Below, piece after piece: positions 45,801 through 60,597 of a stretch of 64,000 bases of DNA. The stretch covers positions 16,179,141 to 16,243,140 of the forward strand of contig NC_054083.1 in assembly GCF_017562075.2 (NCBI RefSeq), given 5' to 3'. The notes under the pieces were generated by a model. That model was not told the origin of the DNA, searched no databases, and was given only the letters and a program-made list of their open reading frames with translations. The position numbers were made by a program, and so were the translations under genes. This DNA comes from Anopheles merus (Eukaryota; Arthropoda; Insecta; Diptera; Culicidae). Numbering within the stretch: the stretch's first letter is position 1; each line of letters begins with the position of its first letter.

Positions 45801-46919
45801 CTTACGTGCTGGTGTGCTTAGCGTGTGCCGTACGACACTCGACCAAGTCGAAAAGTGAAGAATCCTATTAGTGCTGGATTGTAGTTTTATACAGCTGTAA
45901 GGAGTGTTTTCAACCTAGCATCACTAGCGAAAATAAGCTTTTCATAGTGCGAAGCGGGCGCTATTCAATAGAGGCAAGCAAGCAAGTGACAGTAGCGCCA
46001 CGGCAGTCTAAAACATACATTCAGAAGGGAAGAAAAACAATCTGAAACTCAACCTACATTCACCCACGAACAGGACGAAGGACTTTTGGCAAAAAGGAAT
46101 TCCTAATTGTCCCACGATGGTACTAGGTGGGCTTTATGCTGTGCGTTTCCATACCGATGAACAAAAACAACAACGAAGCACGGTGCCAAAGAAAATGAGC
46201 TTTCGTTTTCTCGTTTGGTTGGATCATCATCCGAGCGCTAGCTGTGTCACTAGCGAATTATCCTTCTATTTATCATGATTTTATCTGCAGTCAACCCTGC
46301 CCAACAGTGGCGAAGCATTGTGTGAGGAAAAAAATGAAAAAGGCACCCTGAATAAGCCCTCCGTTGGTGGAAAAATATAACGAGAAAATGTTCATACAAA
46401 GCTCATCGTGTTTACAATTTCCATCAAGGATACTGAGCACACACACATACCCATATAAACACCACACGAATAAATCGAACTCACTGAATAGAGCATAGGA
46501 CAGATAGGAACGCACATTCCGAGAAAGTTTTCAACCAATGTTTGGGACCATTGGGCTGCTGCTGGTGCTGCTTCTGCTGGAGGGTTAGAAAAATATACCC
46601 GAGGTATCCCGTGCACCCTAACATGTTTCCTACCAAACGAGCAATCCGCTCGGCACCGTGTCGCTTGCGGAGCCGGATGATCATTATGAATAAATAAATG
46701 TTAAGCACCGAAAATTGCATTAAATATTAAGCCTACGCAACGTTTGAGGGCGTTCTGAAAGGCGGCAAACAACGCACACGCAGGACGCCACAAAACGATA
46801 CGAGATCGAGGCTTCCGGTCCCAACGCCTCCAGTCGGTTGCGTAGCGCAACGGCGAACCACCCGTCATGCGTGCGCCCGCGAAAGACGTATGAAAGTTTG
46901 AAGGCTAGAGGCGGGAAAC

Positions 46920-47078
46920 ATGGAAAGCCTGCTGCAAGTACTGCTACCTTTGACTTTTTTTGTGTTCTTGCTGCTGTTCAGTTGGTTTATCGTTCGGCTG
47001 GCCCAATTTCTCAAGCACCCACGGTTGGTACGCGCCACCATATTGATGCTGATGATGATGAGGCTGACGACGAATTAG
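46920..47078 (+). CDS. Candidate 52-residue hydrophobic peptide
   Basis: An ATG in a favourable context (GAAACATGG) opens a 52-codon frame. Its first half is strongly hydrophobic (ESLLQVLLPLTFFVFLLLFS, then WFIV), followed by a basic segment (RLAQFLKHPRLVR) and a Met-rich tail. It has the shape of a single-pass membrane peptide or a signal-anchor first exon. No domain, neighbour or promoter supports it, so it may be chance. Confidence 0.2.
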   Translation: MESLLQVLLPLTFFVFLLLFSWFIVRLAQFLKHPRLVRATILMLMMMRLTTN

Positions 47079-48685
47079 ACGATACAGCACGACGCGCACA
47101 TAGGCATCCACCCTTCGGCCGGAAAAAGGTGCACGAAAATCATAAACCAGATTATCATTTGATCGTTTCGACGAGAAGATAAACCTCCTAATTGAACAAT
47201 ACTGCCCCTAGGCGTAGTAGGAAGCGTATGCAAATGGCAATACTATACATGAAATACAACAAAAATAATCGATTCTGTAGCGAGTGCCTTTCGAGGAAAC
47301 TAATGAGGTTTTTTTTTATAGTATTTGTTGAATAAAATGAAGTGAAAAGGTGTTTTAAAAATGAATCCGCAATAGAAACTGAATGTTTAGCTCAAACTAT
47401 CGTTGGGTTAGTTGGCCCCAAGCACCAAGCAGCCTTAAAACAGTCCTTCAAGTAATGCACAATCAATGTTATCTTCTTCGTGAATAAAAAAAACTGTCAA
47501 GCGGCATTCAGTGTTAGTCTAAATTAGAATCTGTAACATTGTTTTAAATAAAAGTCATTCCTTGTTTACTGAGTAAGCATATCATAGAAACTTGATGATT
47601 ATGCATCGTAGTCAATATGAAAAAAATCGTCTACATGGAAGATTCAACCATTTTACTTGAGGCTAATTTGAACTTTTATTAGGAAGGAAAACAGGAAAAC
47701 GGTTGCAAGGTTTGATGAAAAGTAAATATGTAAATGTGCTAATACTGACTGATTAAGCAATACGGACTTTATAACCTTTTTTTTTCTTAACGAAACAAAA
47801 AACTGATGAAACTGTGCCCAATTATTTTAAATCCCTCAAATAACTTATTTTCGCTAAAAAAACACAATAAATGATTTCAAAAATCTATCAAACGAAATCG
47901 AACCTTATTGAGCTATGGTATGCTATGCTTGAGCTATTGAAGGCCGACAAGTGTTACGAAATTATAACATTTCATTGAAAATCAAGATCTTAAACATCAC
48001 ATAACCTTAAAGCTACATGGAAAGTTGTAAACTTCCGTAAACTTTAGAATTATTCAGTGAAATAGCATCTACAATACCGACTAAACGAAGGATCAAACAA
48101 ATTTCGTACCAGTAGATAAAACACATCGAAAGAATTTGCCCAACGTACGATTGCACGAAGCGCGTTTGTTATTCATAGGATGCTACGGAAATGTTTTCTA
48201 ATTTGCCTTCAAATCCATTGTAAAGCAACAACATTCGGGGTCTTCCTGCATGGTTGGTTCAAGGTTGATGATCCACTGTGCTTTCGTAAGACCCGGTGAA
48301 AAGTACACTGGGTTGGGGTTTGCTTCGCATTTACCACTTTTTCACACACTCTGCCGCATACTCTGCCAGGAGGCACAATTGACATTTGAACCGTACAGCA
48401 GCCATCCAGCCAATTCGTAGGGCAAAAGTAGCCGGCAAGTTTGATAGCCCATTCGGTGGAAGAGTTTAGTGTGGAATTCAGTACTTAGAAGAGAAAAAAA
48501 ATACTAGCGAGAAAACAAAGGGAAGTGCTGAGGAGTATTATAGAAACGGTGAACGAGAACACCGGGATAGTGAGTGTTGCGCAACATGTACACCAGCGCA
48601 AGCACACGAGGGAATTACCATAGATCAAAGGGTTCACGAAGCTCATGAATAAGAAGAATATGCAAAGGGCTTCACTCTACACAAG

Positions 48686-48720
<35 letters not shown>

Positions 48721-48721
48721 C
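48686..48721. repeat. CA/TA microsatellite
   Basis: CA dinucleotides passing into TATATA. Confidence 0.9.
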
Positions 48722-51700
48722 ACTCTACAGCCCATGGTGGTGCCACACCTATTGCTTGTATTGTTTGTTCGTGGGATTTCTTTTTATCTTTCCTTTAGCG
48801 ATCCCTTGTTGCCATCGAATATGTGTAACGAATGTTGTGCAATGAAATTTCTTTCAAAGGGATCCTTCTTTTGATAACTTTGACATCTTCCTGCTGCCAG
48901 CTCGTAATTTAAAAAGTGCCATAATTGAGTGGACTCCTGCATCGTTACGATGCTCAACGAAACCATTCGACGACAAAGCTTCAGCGAATATGCACAGTGT
49001 TTCATAGTAACACTTCTTTCTCTCCTCGTTCCCAATGCTGTGGAGCATTACGGTAAGCATTGGTCGCAGCTGTTTTGAACGACAAACAGAAGAAGAAAAC
49101 ATTCTGTCACAAACAGGTTAGACTTCATACATCAAACCGAGTGTTTGATAGGCCTTTCGCTCCGTCTCCATCCTTGCCGTTAGAATAGTAAACGTGAACG
49201 AAGCTGCTAGTACTCGTTCCGCTTAGCGTTTTGCAGCTTGTTAGAGGCACACACTTCTAGGGCATCGAAACTGTGCGAACTGTCGTGCGGTTCCGTTTCC
49301 TAACACCATTATGCACTATAATGTACGATGCAGTCGTTTCGCGCGGAGGTTTTTGTTTGCCGGTTTCATGTGTCGGTTAGCGAACAATATTTTCAAAAAG
49401 CTTCTCGCAAGCCATTCACCATGCGCTGGCGTACGAGCGCACATTTGTGCTTTGTCATGCGTCTGCAAACAGGACGCGAAAAGTTTAATCCTTTGGCAAG
49501 TTGTGAAAAGCCCGTAACAGTCAAAACAGGCTGAAATGTGTTTATCTCTATGGGGATGTGTGTCGCGAGTTGTGTTTGTGTGTATGTGTTTTTTTTTTTG
49601 GTTTGTTTTGTTATTGTGTTGCAGCTCAGCTTGACGTACTTCCATCTTGAGGCCACTTTATCAAACTCAAAGCCTGTTAGAGATTGAAGCTAGCAGCACT
49701 AACAACAACAAAATAGACACCGAGATGGAAGCATCGACTATAACATCAGTGACAGATGGCAAGCAGTGCAGAATGTGAAAAGGCACACATACACACACCT
49801 CCGTTCGGGCCGTAGCAGCATTTTTCCCAATACAATATTTAGACGCAGAGCTTTTGTGTATGCACGATGCATGAGTGAAAAGCTTACTAAACATACAAAC
49901 ACACATACATAGCTGACAAAATGTCGGCAAGCAGCTCTCCCAGGGTAAAGCAGATACGGCACTTTACCTTACCTGCACGTGCCTCCCAACACACTGCCAA
50001 CAGCGCTCGATTGCCAACCATTTCCTGCGCTAACTTGGTTTGGATTATTTATTTTGTCCCTGCTCGTTGGCGTAAGCTTGGAGTTGGACAAATTCCTCGA
50101 ATTGTGCGACTGGCTCGAACACTTCGTGTGTGCTTTGCCCGGGATGTGTCGGTGGAGTTTTGGCCACTGCCGGAGGATCTCCGCTGCTAGATGGAACTTA
50201 GTTTTGGGGAAAAGTATCTCCGAGTGCGACAGCTGTTCGCATCGTTACATCGTCGTACGCGGCTTTTCGCGCTGAAGACAGCAACGAACCTGCCTGCTGG
50301 AACAGCAGCAACGGCATTAACAATGGCATGGTGGGGAGTTTTTTTTTTGCTGTCACAATTCCCGGTCTGTTTGCTCATCGAAACTTTCAACGTTCGTGGA
50401 AATTCACCAGTCGAGAGCCCTCTCAGTTTCCCGCCAAAGAGTTTGCCACGATGCAATCAAAGACATCTGTGTTGCAATCAGAGCTATACCATTTAACGTG
50501 CTATTGTTCTTGGGCCGTAAGCAGAAAAAAACCAACAGTTAATGTGGAACGGAAGACACCGGCGACGTGACTTTGAGCTTCATAAGCTTGCAGAAAGGGA
50601 GTCGAATCGGTTTGGTTCAATGGGTACCATTTGTATAAATATTAAACATTTCAATGAATTCTTACTATTTTACGTTGCAAAAACAAAAAAACTTAAGTTA
50701 TTAAAGATTGCGGTACGTGTCCATGAGCTTGTGCGAGCAAACTGTGGCTATTTATTTGTGCTCATTGATTTTTATGATGACAAATAAACACATCTATCCA
50801 CTAGCGCCTATGGATACATTTTGATACCTTTGCTGCAAATCGCTTGCGCAAAGTTGAACGAATCAACTCGATACTGGAATGGTTCTATGATTTCAAATGC
50901 ACCAGGGAGCACAGCGTTCGTTAATCAAGCACGTGCCTCGGGGGAAGAGAAATTTCGCCCAAGTACAACGTACCAGAGCGGTCACCATCTGGTCAGCCAG
51001 CAACTTTTCTGCCAGCTGCTAGATGCTTTGCCCCCCACCGTCCCGGCCAGCAGCAGCATCAGCCCTTTCGGCACTATGCTGTAACTATGTCTTAACTTTT
51101 ATAGCGCGTACGTGTATCGGCAGAAAGGGCCGTCCGTTTTGTCCAAACGGGCACGGGTTGCTGAAATCAAACCGGTTGTTCGGATGACTTATTATTTCTG
51201 TCCCAAGATAACCGAAATACGTTTCGGACGATATACGTGCATCTTCCCAAGGCATCATCGGCCTTTATTCTTACCCTGCGGCGCACACACACATTCACTC
51301 ACACTCTCGAGAGCAAAGGGAGCAACATATCATAAAACTCGATGTCCCATCGAAACGATACAGCGCTTCGCATGGCAACACGGGAAGCCACACAGCAGTC
51401 GTAAACTGGGCAATGAGCAACGAACCTACCACAGCAAGGATGACCCAACCCATAGCCCTAACGGTATGCGCGCTTCAGAAGCTGCCCAATTCGTAGGGGA
51501 TGCCGACGGTCTTTGGGCGCACACCGAGCAACCTGTCATGTGCGGTGACCGATTGGAGAGTCATCTTTGGTTTCCAGAAGCGTTCGTTTCGTACTGTCGT
51601 CGTCTCACACCTTCGCAGTTTATCCAACGACAGCAGCAAAACACACACAGCAAGAAAAGATCAACCTTCATCAACCGAAAAATCGGGAAATCAGACATCA

Positions 51701-54700
51701 TACGGACCAAATCGGTCGCACACCGTTTCCGGACCATCCGACGCTTGCCATCCAGGCTTGAGCAGATGACGGTGGCGATTCGGAGTGACATGTCCGATGG
51801 TGGTCAGCTTGCCTTCTTTTCCTGGATTAGGATGTTTTTATCCCGTTTGATGCCTCCAACGAATGTGTACCAATGATGGGTGAGGTTTCTTTAGCTGAAT
51901 AGGCACACACAGACATATCAGATTCGTCTTTTCAGTCGAGTGAAAGTCCTGATCTCTTTCCTTCCCTTGCACCATCGTTGACGGCTGTCGTACAAGCAAA
52001 AAAACGAAACGTGAAGCAAGGCAAAGCACGTTGTCGTGCATGAAAAATGTATGATTCGTGGTCACCTGACACGGATAATGGTGCCGTGCAGGGCAGCGCT
52101 TGTGCGTTGAGCCCACAGCATTTTTTATCTTTCCATATTGAGCGGGTCAATACACTATCTGGACGAGGGGACATTTTTTATTCACTGCAAGGGTTTGCAA
52201 ATAAATAAAAAGCAGAATATTATGGCATGCTGTTAACTCAATCTGGCAAATAACATTAAGATGCATCACATGTAACGTGCATCCGGCAATGTGGTAGACA
52301 CTGAAAAGGGAACGCAAATGCTCTAATATGATTGAGTAATCTAATTGTCCGCTCATTGCACTATAAACACAGTGAAATGTGAAGCGTTTTCAGGAACTGG
52401 AGTCGGGTGTACCATTCGCACAAACTGTTTGCAAGCGACCTGCAGGGCATCACTTTAATCGTAGGGATATGAATCGTTTCCCAAGCCTTGTTTCTTTGCC
52501 CCACACGTGCAACACGTGCAAATACTTCGTTTATTCCCTCGAGCGTCTTGTGCTGATGTTAAATCAAGACGGTGAGTAAGCTTGTCTCGGTATGCTGTAA
52601 ATAGGAGTAGACGGTTGGATGCCATTTTGTTTCATCCGTATCTAGTTCATTTCTCTTCAAACAGACCGTTTCCTTTCATCTACAAATATAAACGCAAAAA
52701 GCCTGCACACTCTGCTAGAAGCACAGCAAAGAGCATCGGACATCAGAGTGCTTCTGTATTGGAATAAATCATGACCTGTAATTTTATAACCCATTTGATG
52801 GTTTCCAAACAGAAGAGGAGAGGCACATCAGATAAACAGTGCCGAGCGTTTTCTATTTACTAATGCAACGTGGTGGAAACATCGGTAGAATGTTGAATAA
52901 GTTTGTGGATGCAATTCAAAGGCTTTGAATTCTTGCCAAGCTGTTTGGACGGTTCGATCGGTTACAATTGATTATAAACAAACATTCAGGAACTTGTTGG
53001 CACATTTAAGTTTTCTAAACAGAGTGGCAAAAGATTGGTTAATATTATGTAAATATCAAGACAACATATACCTATTTTAAGCAACGTATTCGTTTTAAAG
53101 TATTCTGTATTCCACTACATTGTATATTTTTATCGACCATACACGGACAGGTTCGAACCGAACGGATAATATTATTCCTTACATTTTTCATTTGCCATTG
53201 AAAAGGCGAAAAAACCTCCAAAAATTAACCCACGACGATTAAATAATTAAAAACGCTTACAAAGTAAATTAAATACCGCAATTGTTTTGCTTTGGCGCTC
53301 CGAATATTGACTGCCCTTCCTACTGCATTTAGGCACGATTGTTAAAAGCCTGTTGAAAACATCCCATCTACATACCTGCGAAAAAGGAGAAAAAATGTAA
53401 GATTACGTATGAGTATCGATGTCAATTGTTTACGATTGCAGGAACGACTTAATGTTAATATGAAAAAGTTGTAATAATTTATTTCCCTTGACTGCAGTAT
53501 AAAGTGGTAAACTTATTTCAGATATTATACAGCATTCTTATTAAAGACAGTTCCGAGACAATTTGCTTGTTTTTGTTGAACTCTTTCCATATTGCATCCA
53601 CACCTTTGTACGCTTGGCCGAAACGCGAGCAAGTGAACTATTTCCTACGCTGGCAGCATTAGAGCGATCCATTTCCCAGCATTTCCTTCAAAATCAACTG
53701 CAGACGCGTTGATTGCGGAGCAAAATAAATAAAATCAACCACGCTCTGCAGGCGAGTCAGACAAATTGGGTCCCCGTTTTTGGAGAGAAGCAATCAGTAC
53801 GAGCGCGTTTTTTCTTTTTTATAGAAAAAGTGAGAAAAAATATCGACCGCGTGCCGATAAACATGCAAACGAAGGATGCGATCGGTTATGTGGATCAGGG
53901 TGGGATGATCGAACCGAACGAGTGCCAGTTCCGTTTGATGCCACACGCTAGAGTGAACCCCAGCATCAAACGATGAAGCCATATATTGGCGTTCGAGCCG
54001 GTACTACCACACCTTGTCGAAAATGCACACTTTAAAAAAAATTGCGTCACAGTAAAATGTTTCTAAGAATTAGATAGAACACATACACAATTGTACACTT
54101 TTGTTGATCATTGAAACATTCAATTGCTTTGGATTGCACGTTTTACAGAAAACCATTGGTCATATTTTGCAATTTTACGATATGGCTGTTTTCTTTTCTG
54201 GCAATGTCAATCAATTGATGACAATTTAGTTGAACAGCATCGCTAAATACACCTTTGTTCGGTTCATGCTATGCATGCAAAACAATATCCATTATCGTAC
54301 GCGCACGAGAAAGAAACTTCCATCCAGCGGTGCAATAATGTGCCCGGGTTAATTGTTTTCCGTATTTTCAATTTCCATGCGCGTATTGCGCGCAACAATG
54401 ATGAAAAAAACAGCAACACCAACCAGTTGGTATCATTAACTTCGCGCACGTACATACCTCCACACTCGCTGCCGATGTGGGGAAACCACCCAGAAACCAC
54501 AAGGTGAAGTAGGCTGCACAACGTGCAAAAAGCGGAAGGATATGGGTACAATTAAACAATTTAAAATATTTCTTTGAAACCACGACGATGGTGCCGATGC
54601 ACAGCGCCACCGTTACGCAAAGGACTGCGCAAACCAGGGTACAAAGCCCAAACTGAAGGCATGGCTTTGCTCCCTGCCCGCACTCCCCGCCGCACTCAGC

Positions 54701-56827
54701 GCGTCATGCGCCCTTCGAGATATGGCTTCTGATATCTTAGTTTTTGCTCGGCAAGTGGCATAAAACACACAAACCAACCATTCTTTGTTCTACCGCTCGG
54801 GCGAGGGTTGTTCATGCACCGTTTAGCCAGCCAGCGAACGTGCCCGAAACGAGTGAACGCACGAACGTTCCCGGCGTCGGTGAATGTGCGCCTGAAAGCT
54901 AACTTCCGCCCGTAGGTCTTACACCAGCCTGCGGAACGCAGTACCCAGCGAAAGATCTTCTCGTACGGAGTCCTTTTGCACACACACGCGCGCATCTTGC
55001 CTGCACGAGTGCAAAGGATCGAGCTACCCAAGTACATGGTGAAGTTGTGCAGCATAGTGACCCCGGGCATGCACGCGGGGCACCGGGTTGAATCGGAAGA
55101 AAATTGAGTTTTCAGAATATCATTATTATGTTTACGTATTCTGTGCACCTTAATACCGCGTATACCGAGCGCGGAGTGGGGACAACCAGTGTGCCGCTGC
55201 AAGAGGCGAAAAGTGCCAACCCGACTGTGTGGATGTAAGGATGTATCCCTGTGGTGATGTGTGCTCGTATGGTCAGGAATGTGTAAGTGCTGCACGTACG
55301 CGGCGCGCTGCACTATGTGCCATGAAATCAAAGCGGATAAAATGGATCGGGCCAAAAATAAATGGTTCTATAAATGGATACATTTGTGCTTTACTTTGTT
55401 GAAATGGGAATAGTTTGCTAAGTAGTAAGGAAAACCCCGTTTAATTCCAACTATTTAAGCTTTCAAACCTTACACAGACACGTCATCATACTTATACGTT
55501 TGTTTTTTCAAATATTCTACTCTTTTTATTTATATATATATACGTTCTTCCAATGTGATTATGTTTCTCTTCTTTATGTAACACCAATTAATGCAACCAT
55601 AAAACGATACAGTTTTGGTTGCTATAAACGAAATTTATGTAACTTATATGCTTCTCCAGCACGGTGAGCATGCCGCTGATCCCACGCTTAAAGTTTGTGC
55701 AGATGAGGTTAGAGATGCCGTAGCAAGGCACCAAATCCCTTAGACGTCCTTCGACGCTCCGAACCTGTGACCTAAAATGGGGCGCGAGGGAAAGCGAAAG
55801 AAACGCGCGTGTATTCCAAGCGCCGGCGTTGGGTGTGCATGTGATGGTTTACCGTCCTGGGTGGGAAAGCTGCACGTATAAGAAATGAAACCAACCATAA
55901 CCATGGCGAACGCCTGGAGCGTCGCAGTTCCCGTATACGACACGGCACGGCAGGGATGGGCACCTACCGTGGAGCGATCACCTGCAGCAAAGGGCGCCCA
56001 AACGAGAAAGCGCACGAACGTTCGGGCCGGCCCACTTCAAGGTAGCGTCGAAAAGACGGTTATACCGACGGGCTAATGCTTTGCCACTGAGACCGAGGTG
56101 AAATTGCATCGCATGCAACGGAGTAATAAAAAATCAACATTATCGTCCAGGATTATAAAAATAATTCCCCGCAACGACCGTTCGGTGCAATCGATCCGCC
56201 ACTCTGTGCACCACTTCCAGCGCTACCACTTTACCGGAATGTTCCTTAGAAATAGGAATAGCACAGAAAGGCAGGCTGCAGAATATCTTCTGTCCAAGAA
56301 ATGGGGCCAGGTATGTTGAGTATTTTAAGTCTCCACCCGTTCCGACAGTCGTCGTCGTCGTCGTTTCGAATCGTCCAACATACAACTCACAACAGAAGGA
56401 CCTTCTTTCGTGAGTACTTCACATTGCGACTCCTTGCAACCGAAAGGGAATGAGTTGATGCTCTAGCGAAAATACAACCTAACCGTTAAGCACCCAGCAT
56501 GACCCAGGCAAGACAGCCGCCAAGGGCAATTCGCTGTACTAGTGAGCGGCAGCGTGACACATTGCTTTTCCTTCAGGATATTGCTTTATTTTTCGCTGTT
56601 ATATGTTTTCTTTAAAATTTAATTTCTCTTTACGGCTCACTTGGGAGCGCGACTGATCGTCTCGCTGTATAGGTAGGTATGTGTGAATCGCTTTTGTTTG
56701 ATAATTTTTTTTATAGCAGAGGGAAAGCGTCCGATTTGTAAAAATGTCAACCATTTAAAAAGCCAAAAGATAGGAAATGTATACCCTGCCTGGTCGTTTT
56801 GTGTTATGCTTTGCCAACCTGTACATA

Positions 56828-56830
<3 letters not shown>

Positions 56831-56878
<48 letters not shown>

Positions 56879-56908
56879 TACTCTCTCTCTCTCCCTCTCT
56901 CTTTCTCT
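56831..56908. repeat. CT microsatellite
   Basis: About 78 bases of CT units with a few interruptions. Confidence 0.92.
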
Positions 56909-57219
56909 TGTTCATGCACATCTTAAAAATGCAATATGACGTTGCACCAACAGTGACTTCAGTATTTGCAATGAAAGCGCTACCCTTTGAAACGAGGGCA
57001 ATTTAAAATTTATTAGCAAGCTATGGTTCGTGGGATAGAACGGTCCAGTTCTAGAGAATAATTCAACGCAGCAATGCCGGACGCTTTTAAAGTAGAATCT
57101 GAGCTCCGATTTGTTCTACATAAGCCATGTGACTTTTCATTGAAACATTAATTAAAATTGCTTACAGAGAAACTCCCGAAAACAGTACAAACATACTAAC
57201 ATGTAACAAACTAAGCTTT

Positions 57220-57412
57220 TTCTTCTTCTATTTGGCGTAACGTCCTACGCGGACATGCCAGCGCATATACAGGCTTTCGAAACTCAATTCATTACCACGC
57301 AGCCGTATAGTCAAATCCTTGCTACGGAAGGATGGTCCATTTTTGGTTTGAACCCATGACGGGCATGTTGTTATTGAGTCGTACGAGTTGACGACTCTAC
57401 CACGGGACTATC
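57220..57412 (-). mobile_element. tRNA-derived SINE, full-length copy
   Basis: On the minus strand the A box reads TGGTAGAGTCG (fits TRGYNNANNNG) and the B box GGTTCAAACC (fits GGTTCRANNC). The tail is ACGTTACGCCAAATAGAAGA. The intact promoter boxes make this the best-preserved copy in the window. Confidence 0.82.
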
Positions 57413-59749
57413 GCATCTCCTCGATATAGAGAGAGCTAATATTGTCTCTATATGATTTTAAGAAGCTCCAATGGTAACCTTATGCAGATGGATGATGGAT
57501 GATTAAAATAACTGATTTTTATTTGATAGGTGGTTCAAATTTTCAGCCTGCAAACGGTGCCTCAAGAATGTTATACTGTTCTAAAGGTAGAAGTGTGGGC
57601 TACTAAATATGTCTAAAATTTCCATTCTGGATACTAGATAACTAGATAATTTTGTGCTTTGAGACACGAGACAAGACGTAAGCCATATAATACAAGAGTA
57701 AAACCATATTAAATACAAAAGTATTTAAAAACATTTTGCATACATTGTGCATATATGTGTAGCATGAATAATAGTCTGTAATGTATTGAAAAGTATGTAA
57801 GGGAACAACACTGTACGAAGTGTATTTATAGCGTTTGAAGCGTGTAGCGTAATACACTTGCGATTTCACTCACTTTTTAATTTTTTATTTTCTTTTCCTG
57901 TTAAAGACTCTCTCGCACACCCTGCAGGATTTATATTGTAAATTTGCGAAATCTATTGAAAAGAATGAGCAGAGGATTTAAATCCAAAAAAAAATTCATT
58001 GGTCTGAAAAATATAAGAATTGTTATTTGACTGCAATACAATATTACAAAATGGCCTTTAATATTTTATGTTGAGAGAAAAGTCAGATACTGAAATCTCT
58101 TTTAAATATGGCTTTGTTTTTTCGTCCAGGAAAAAAAAATGCAACATGATCTTACTTGACGACTGCAGAGAATAATTAAATATGCGACGATACCCATCGA
58201 TACCCTGTGTTTCAACAGTTAGTACCATCGTTGGTTTTTAAGTGATTTAAGCCTGATTGCATTTGCCACTATGCCTCTTATCCATCTCGTTTATCTTCCG
58301 CTTGTTTGCAACGATCAGTGCGTCAGTTTACATAACCTATTTCTCCCTTTCTATTTCACCACACTTACTGCGTCTTACAACGCCGCTAGAAAGACCCAGC
58401 CCGATTCCTGCAAAAATAAATTTCATCACTAAATCGAACCCTTTACCTGAATCGCCTTTCTGCGCATCTGCGTTGAACGGTAGTCGATGGAGCAAAAAGA
58501 GAAGAAAGCAGATACACCACCGTTAGCAAATCATTGCATTTTGAAGATGCCTCCCGTAAATCCCGCTACTAACATTTCCCGTGCGAGTAAGCGTAATGGT
58601 AGAGTGTGTAATGGGGGTACTCTAGACACAAAACTTTTTTTTTGTGTGTGGCTTAAATCGATTCTCCTGCCACCGCGTAATCCGCCGTTTTCCATCTTCC
58701 CGACGTTGGCCATGCTATGCCCTGTTGTGTAATCTTGGTCTGCCCTCGGTCGGATTCATTCCATTATTCTTTTCCTCTTACACCCTCCGCAACGAAACAG
58801 TGAACGGAAAGGTTGGATAGAAGGGTGGACAAAATCGGCGCCCCCAAGCACGGGCGAAGTGTTTTGCCAGTTGCATGCTCTTCCCGAACGACGGATCTGG
58901 CGGACGGATTCTCCACTGGAAGCTCCACTTTGTGCTTCGCCAGTAAATCTCAATTTGCTCACCATCTATGGACAGAAAACAGCAGGCATTCAGCACGAGG
59001 AAGAGTTTCGTGCTGGTGGAAGAGCGCATAGACAGAAACACAGCATGAAACGGGACGTGGTGGACCTAAAATTCCAAAGGGAACGTACCAGGCGAAACCA
59101 TTTGGAAAGACGATCCCTTACTATGCAGCCATTGCAACAAATACACCAACAACAAAAAAAACCCTTAGTGCCTAGTGCCGGGGAAAAATAGATGAGATTA
59201 TTTCCTTCCGGCCCACCAGCGCTGGGCAGAGAGGGAAGCACTACGGAAGTTCCGGAATGCAAGTCGTTTTAGTGAATGCGGCTGAGTGAAGCATGTACGG
59301 GGGATTGATTCCAACCCCTCTCTGTTTGAGTTCTACCAATCTATACATATATATATAATGTGAAAGGCAATCACTCCCCAGTGAGTTTGGCATGCTGAGT
59401 TGGTTACGAATTTTCTCATTTTGTTGTCCCATTGTTTCGGTGGTTTTGGGCAACGCGGAAGAAATGAATTCGAGCTTATAATTCGAATTTTCTTTTACGA
59501 CCCTTTTCTCCAACTGGATGTTACACTGTTCCCGCAATTCTTCGTTGGATTTGTCAAACGCATACCCAAAGAGGAAGGAATTTCCCCCATCAATATTTTC
59601 CCTTTTTTCCTTCTCTTCTCCCTTCGACTGCGATGTAGTTCGATAAAAGTATGAACAAATATCGACATTGCTTTGAGAAGTAATCAAGTGATGATTGAAC
59701 TCATCTATATGGTTCGAATATCCGGATAAGGATTTTCATAGCAAAAACA

Positions 59750-60016
<267 letters not shown>

Positions 60017-60467
60017 AGTATAGTTTTTTACCGTTGGACGTTCGAAGGTAATCGTAGCAAAAGAGAAAAATAGCAATTTAATTTCATTACACTCTCTCTC
60101 TAGGTGTTTGAGATTTTTATAGTTTCTCTTTTGGTATTTTTCTGCACGGCAATAAATTACAACGTTTTACTGCGATTAGCTGTTTACTTATTCATGGCTA
60201 GGAAATGTTTCATTTCCCGTTTTTTCGTAATTTTCAAAAAACTATCTCCGTTATTCTCTACAAACAATTCAGTCATTGTTTTTTAAAAACAGCGTGGTAA
60301 AGATTCACAAATTGTAGAATTTTTAAAGTAAACATCCCCTTTGTTCCTTAATTCAGTATAATTTCACTAATTAATACTATTTAGTGCGTATCCTAAGATT
60401 TAGACAAAATAATTAATTTGGTTTTGGTAAAAGGCTACGAAAAATTAATTTAGGGGTAACATTTAAC

Positions 60468-60597
60468 TGTTGGTGGGATTCATTTAAATTGTTGAAGAGC
60501 AAGCCTTGAGTAAAATAGTAGGCTATGATTATTAATGTAAGATTCTAGAAATATAGTCTTGTTCCAACCAGCAACCTTTACACAGCTACTCTCTACA
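60468..60597 (+). repeat. Probable 5' LTR (about 130 bp)
   Basis: Starts TGTTGG and ends CTACA directly before the primer site, consistent with TG...CA termini. The right end is fixed by the PBS; the left end is a guess, because the 3' LTR is outside the window. TTAAC before it could be the 5-bp target duplication. An LTR near 120-130 bp is short, but I recall similar lengths for mosquito copia elements. Confidence 0.5.

Noticed and set aside
49974..50022. Minus-strand ATG exon (MVGNRALLAVCWEARA) ending at GTAAGG
   Set aside because: It ends in phase 1, which would fit the EGF exon only if the mini-exon were skipped; its hydrophobic part is short and the acceptor context is poor.
54696..55355. 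219-codon minus-strand open frame
   Set aside because: It begins at a TTG, not an ATG, has no domain, and its His/Thr-rich content looks like chance in GC-rich DNA.
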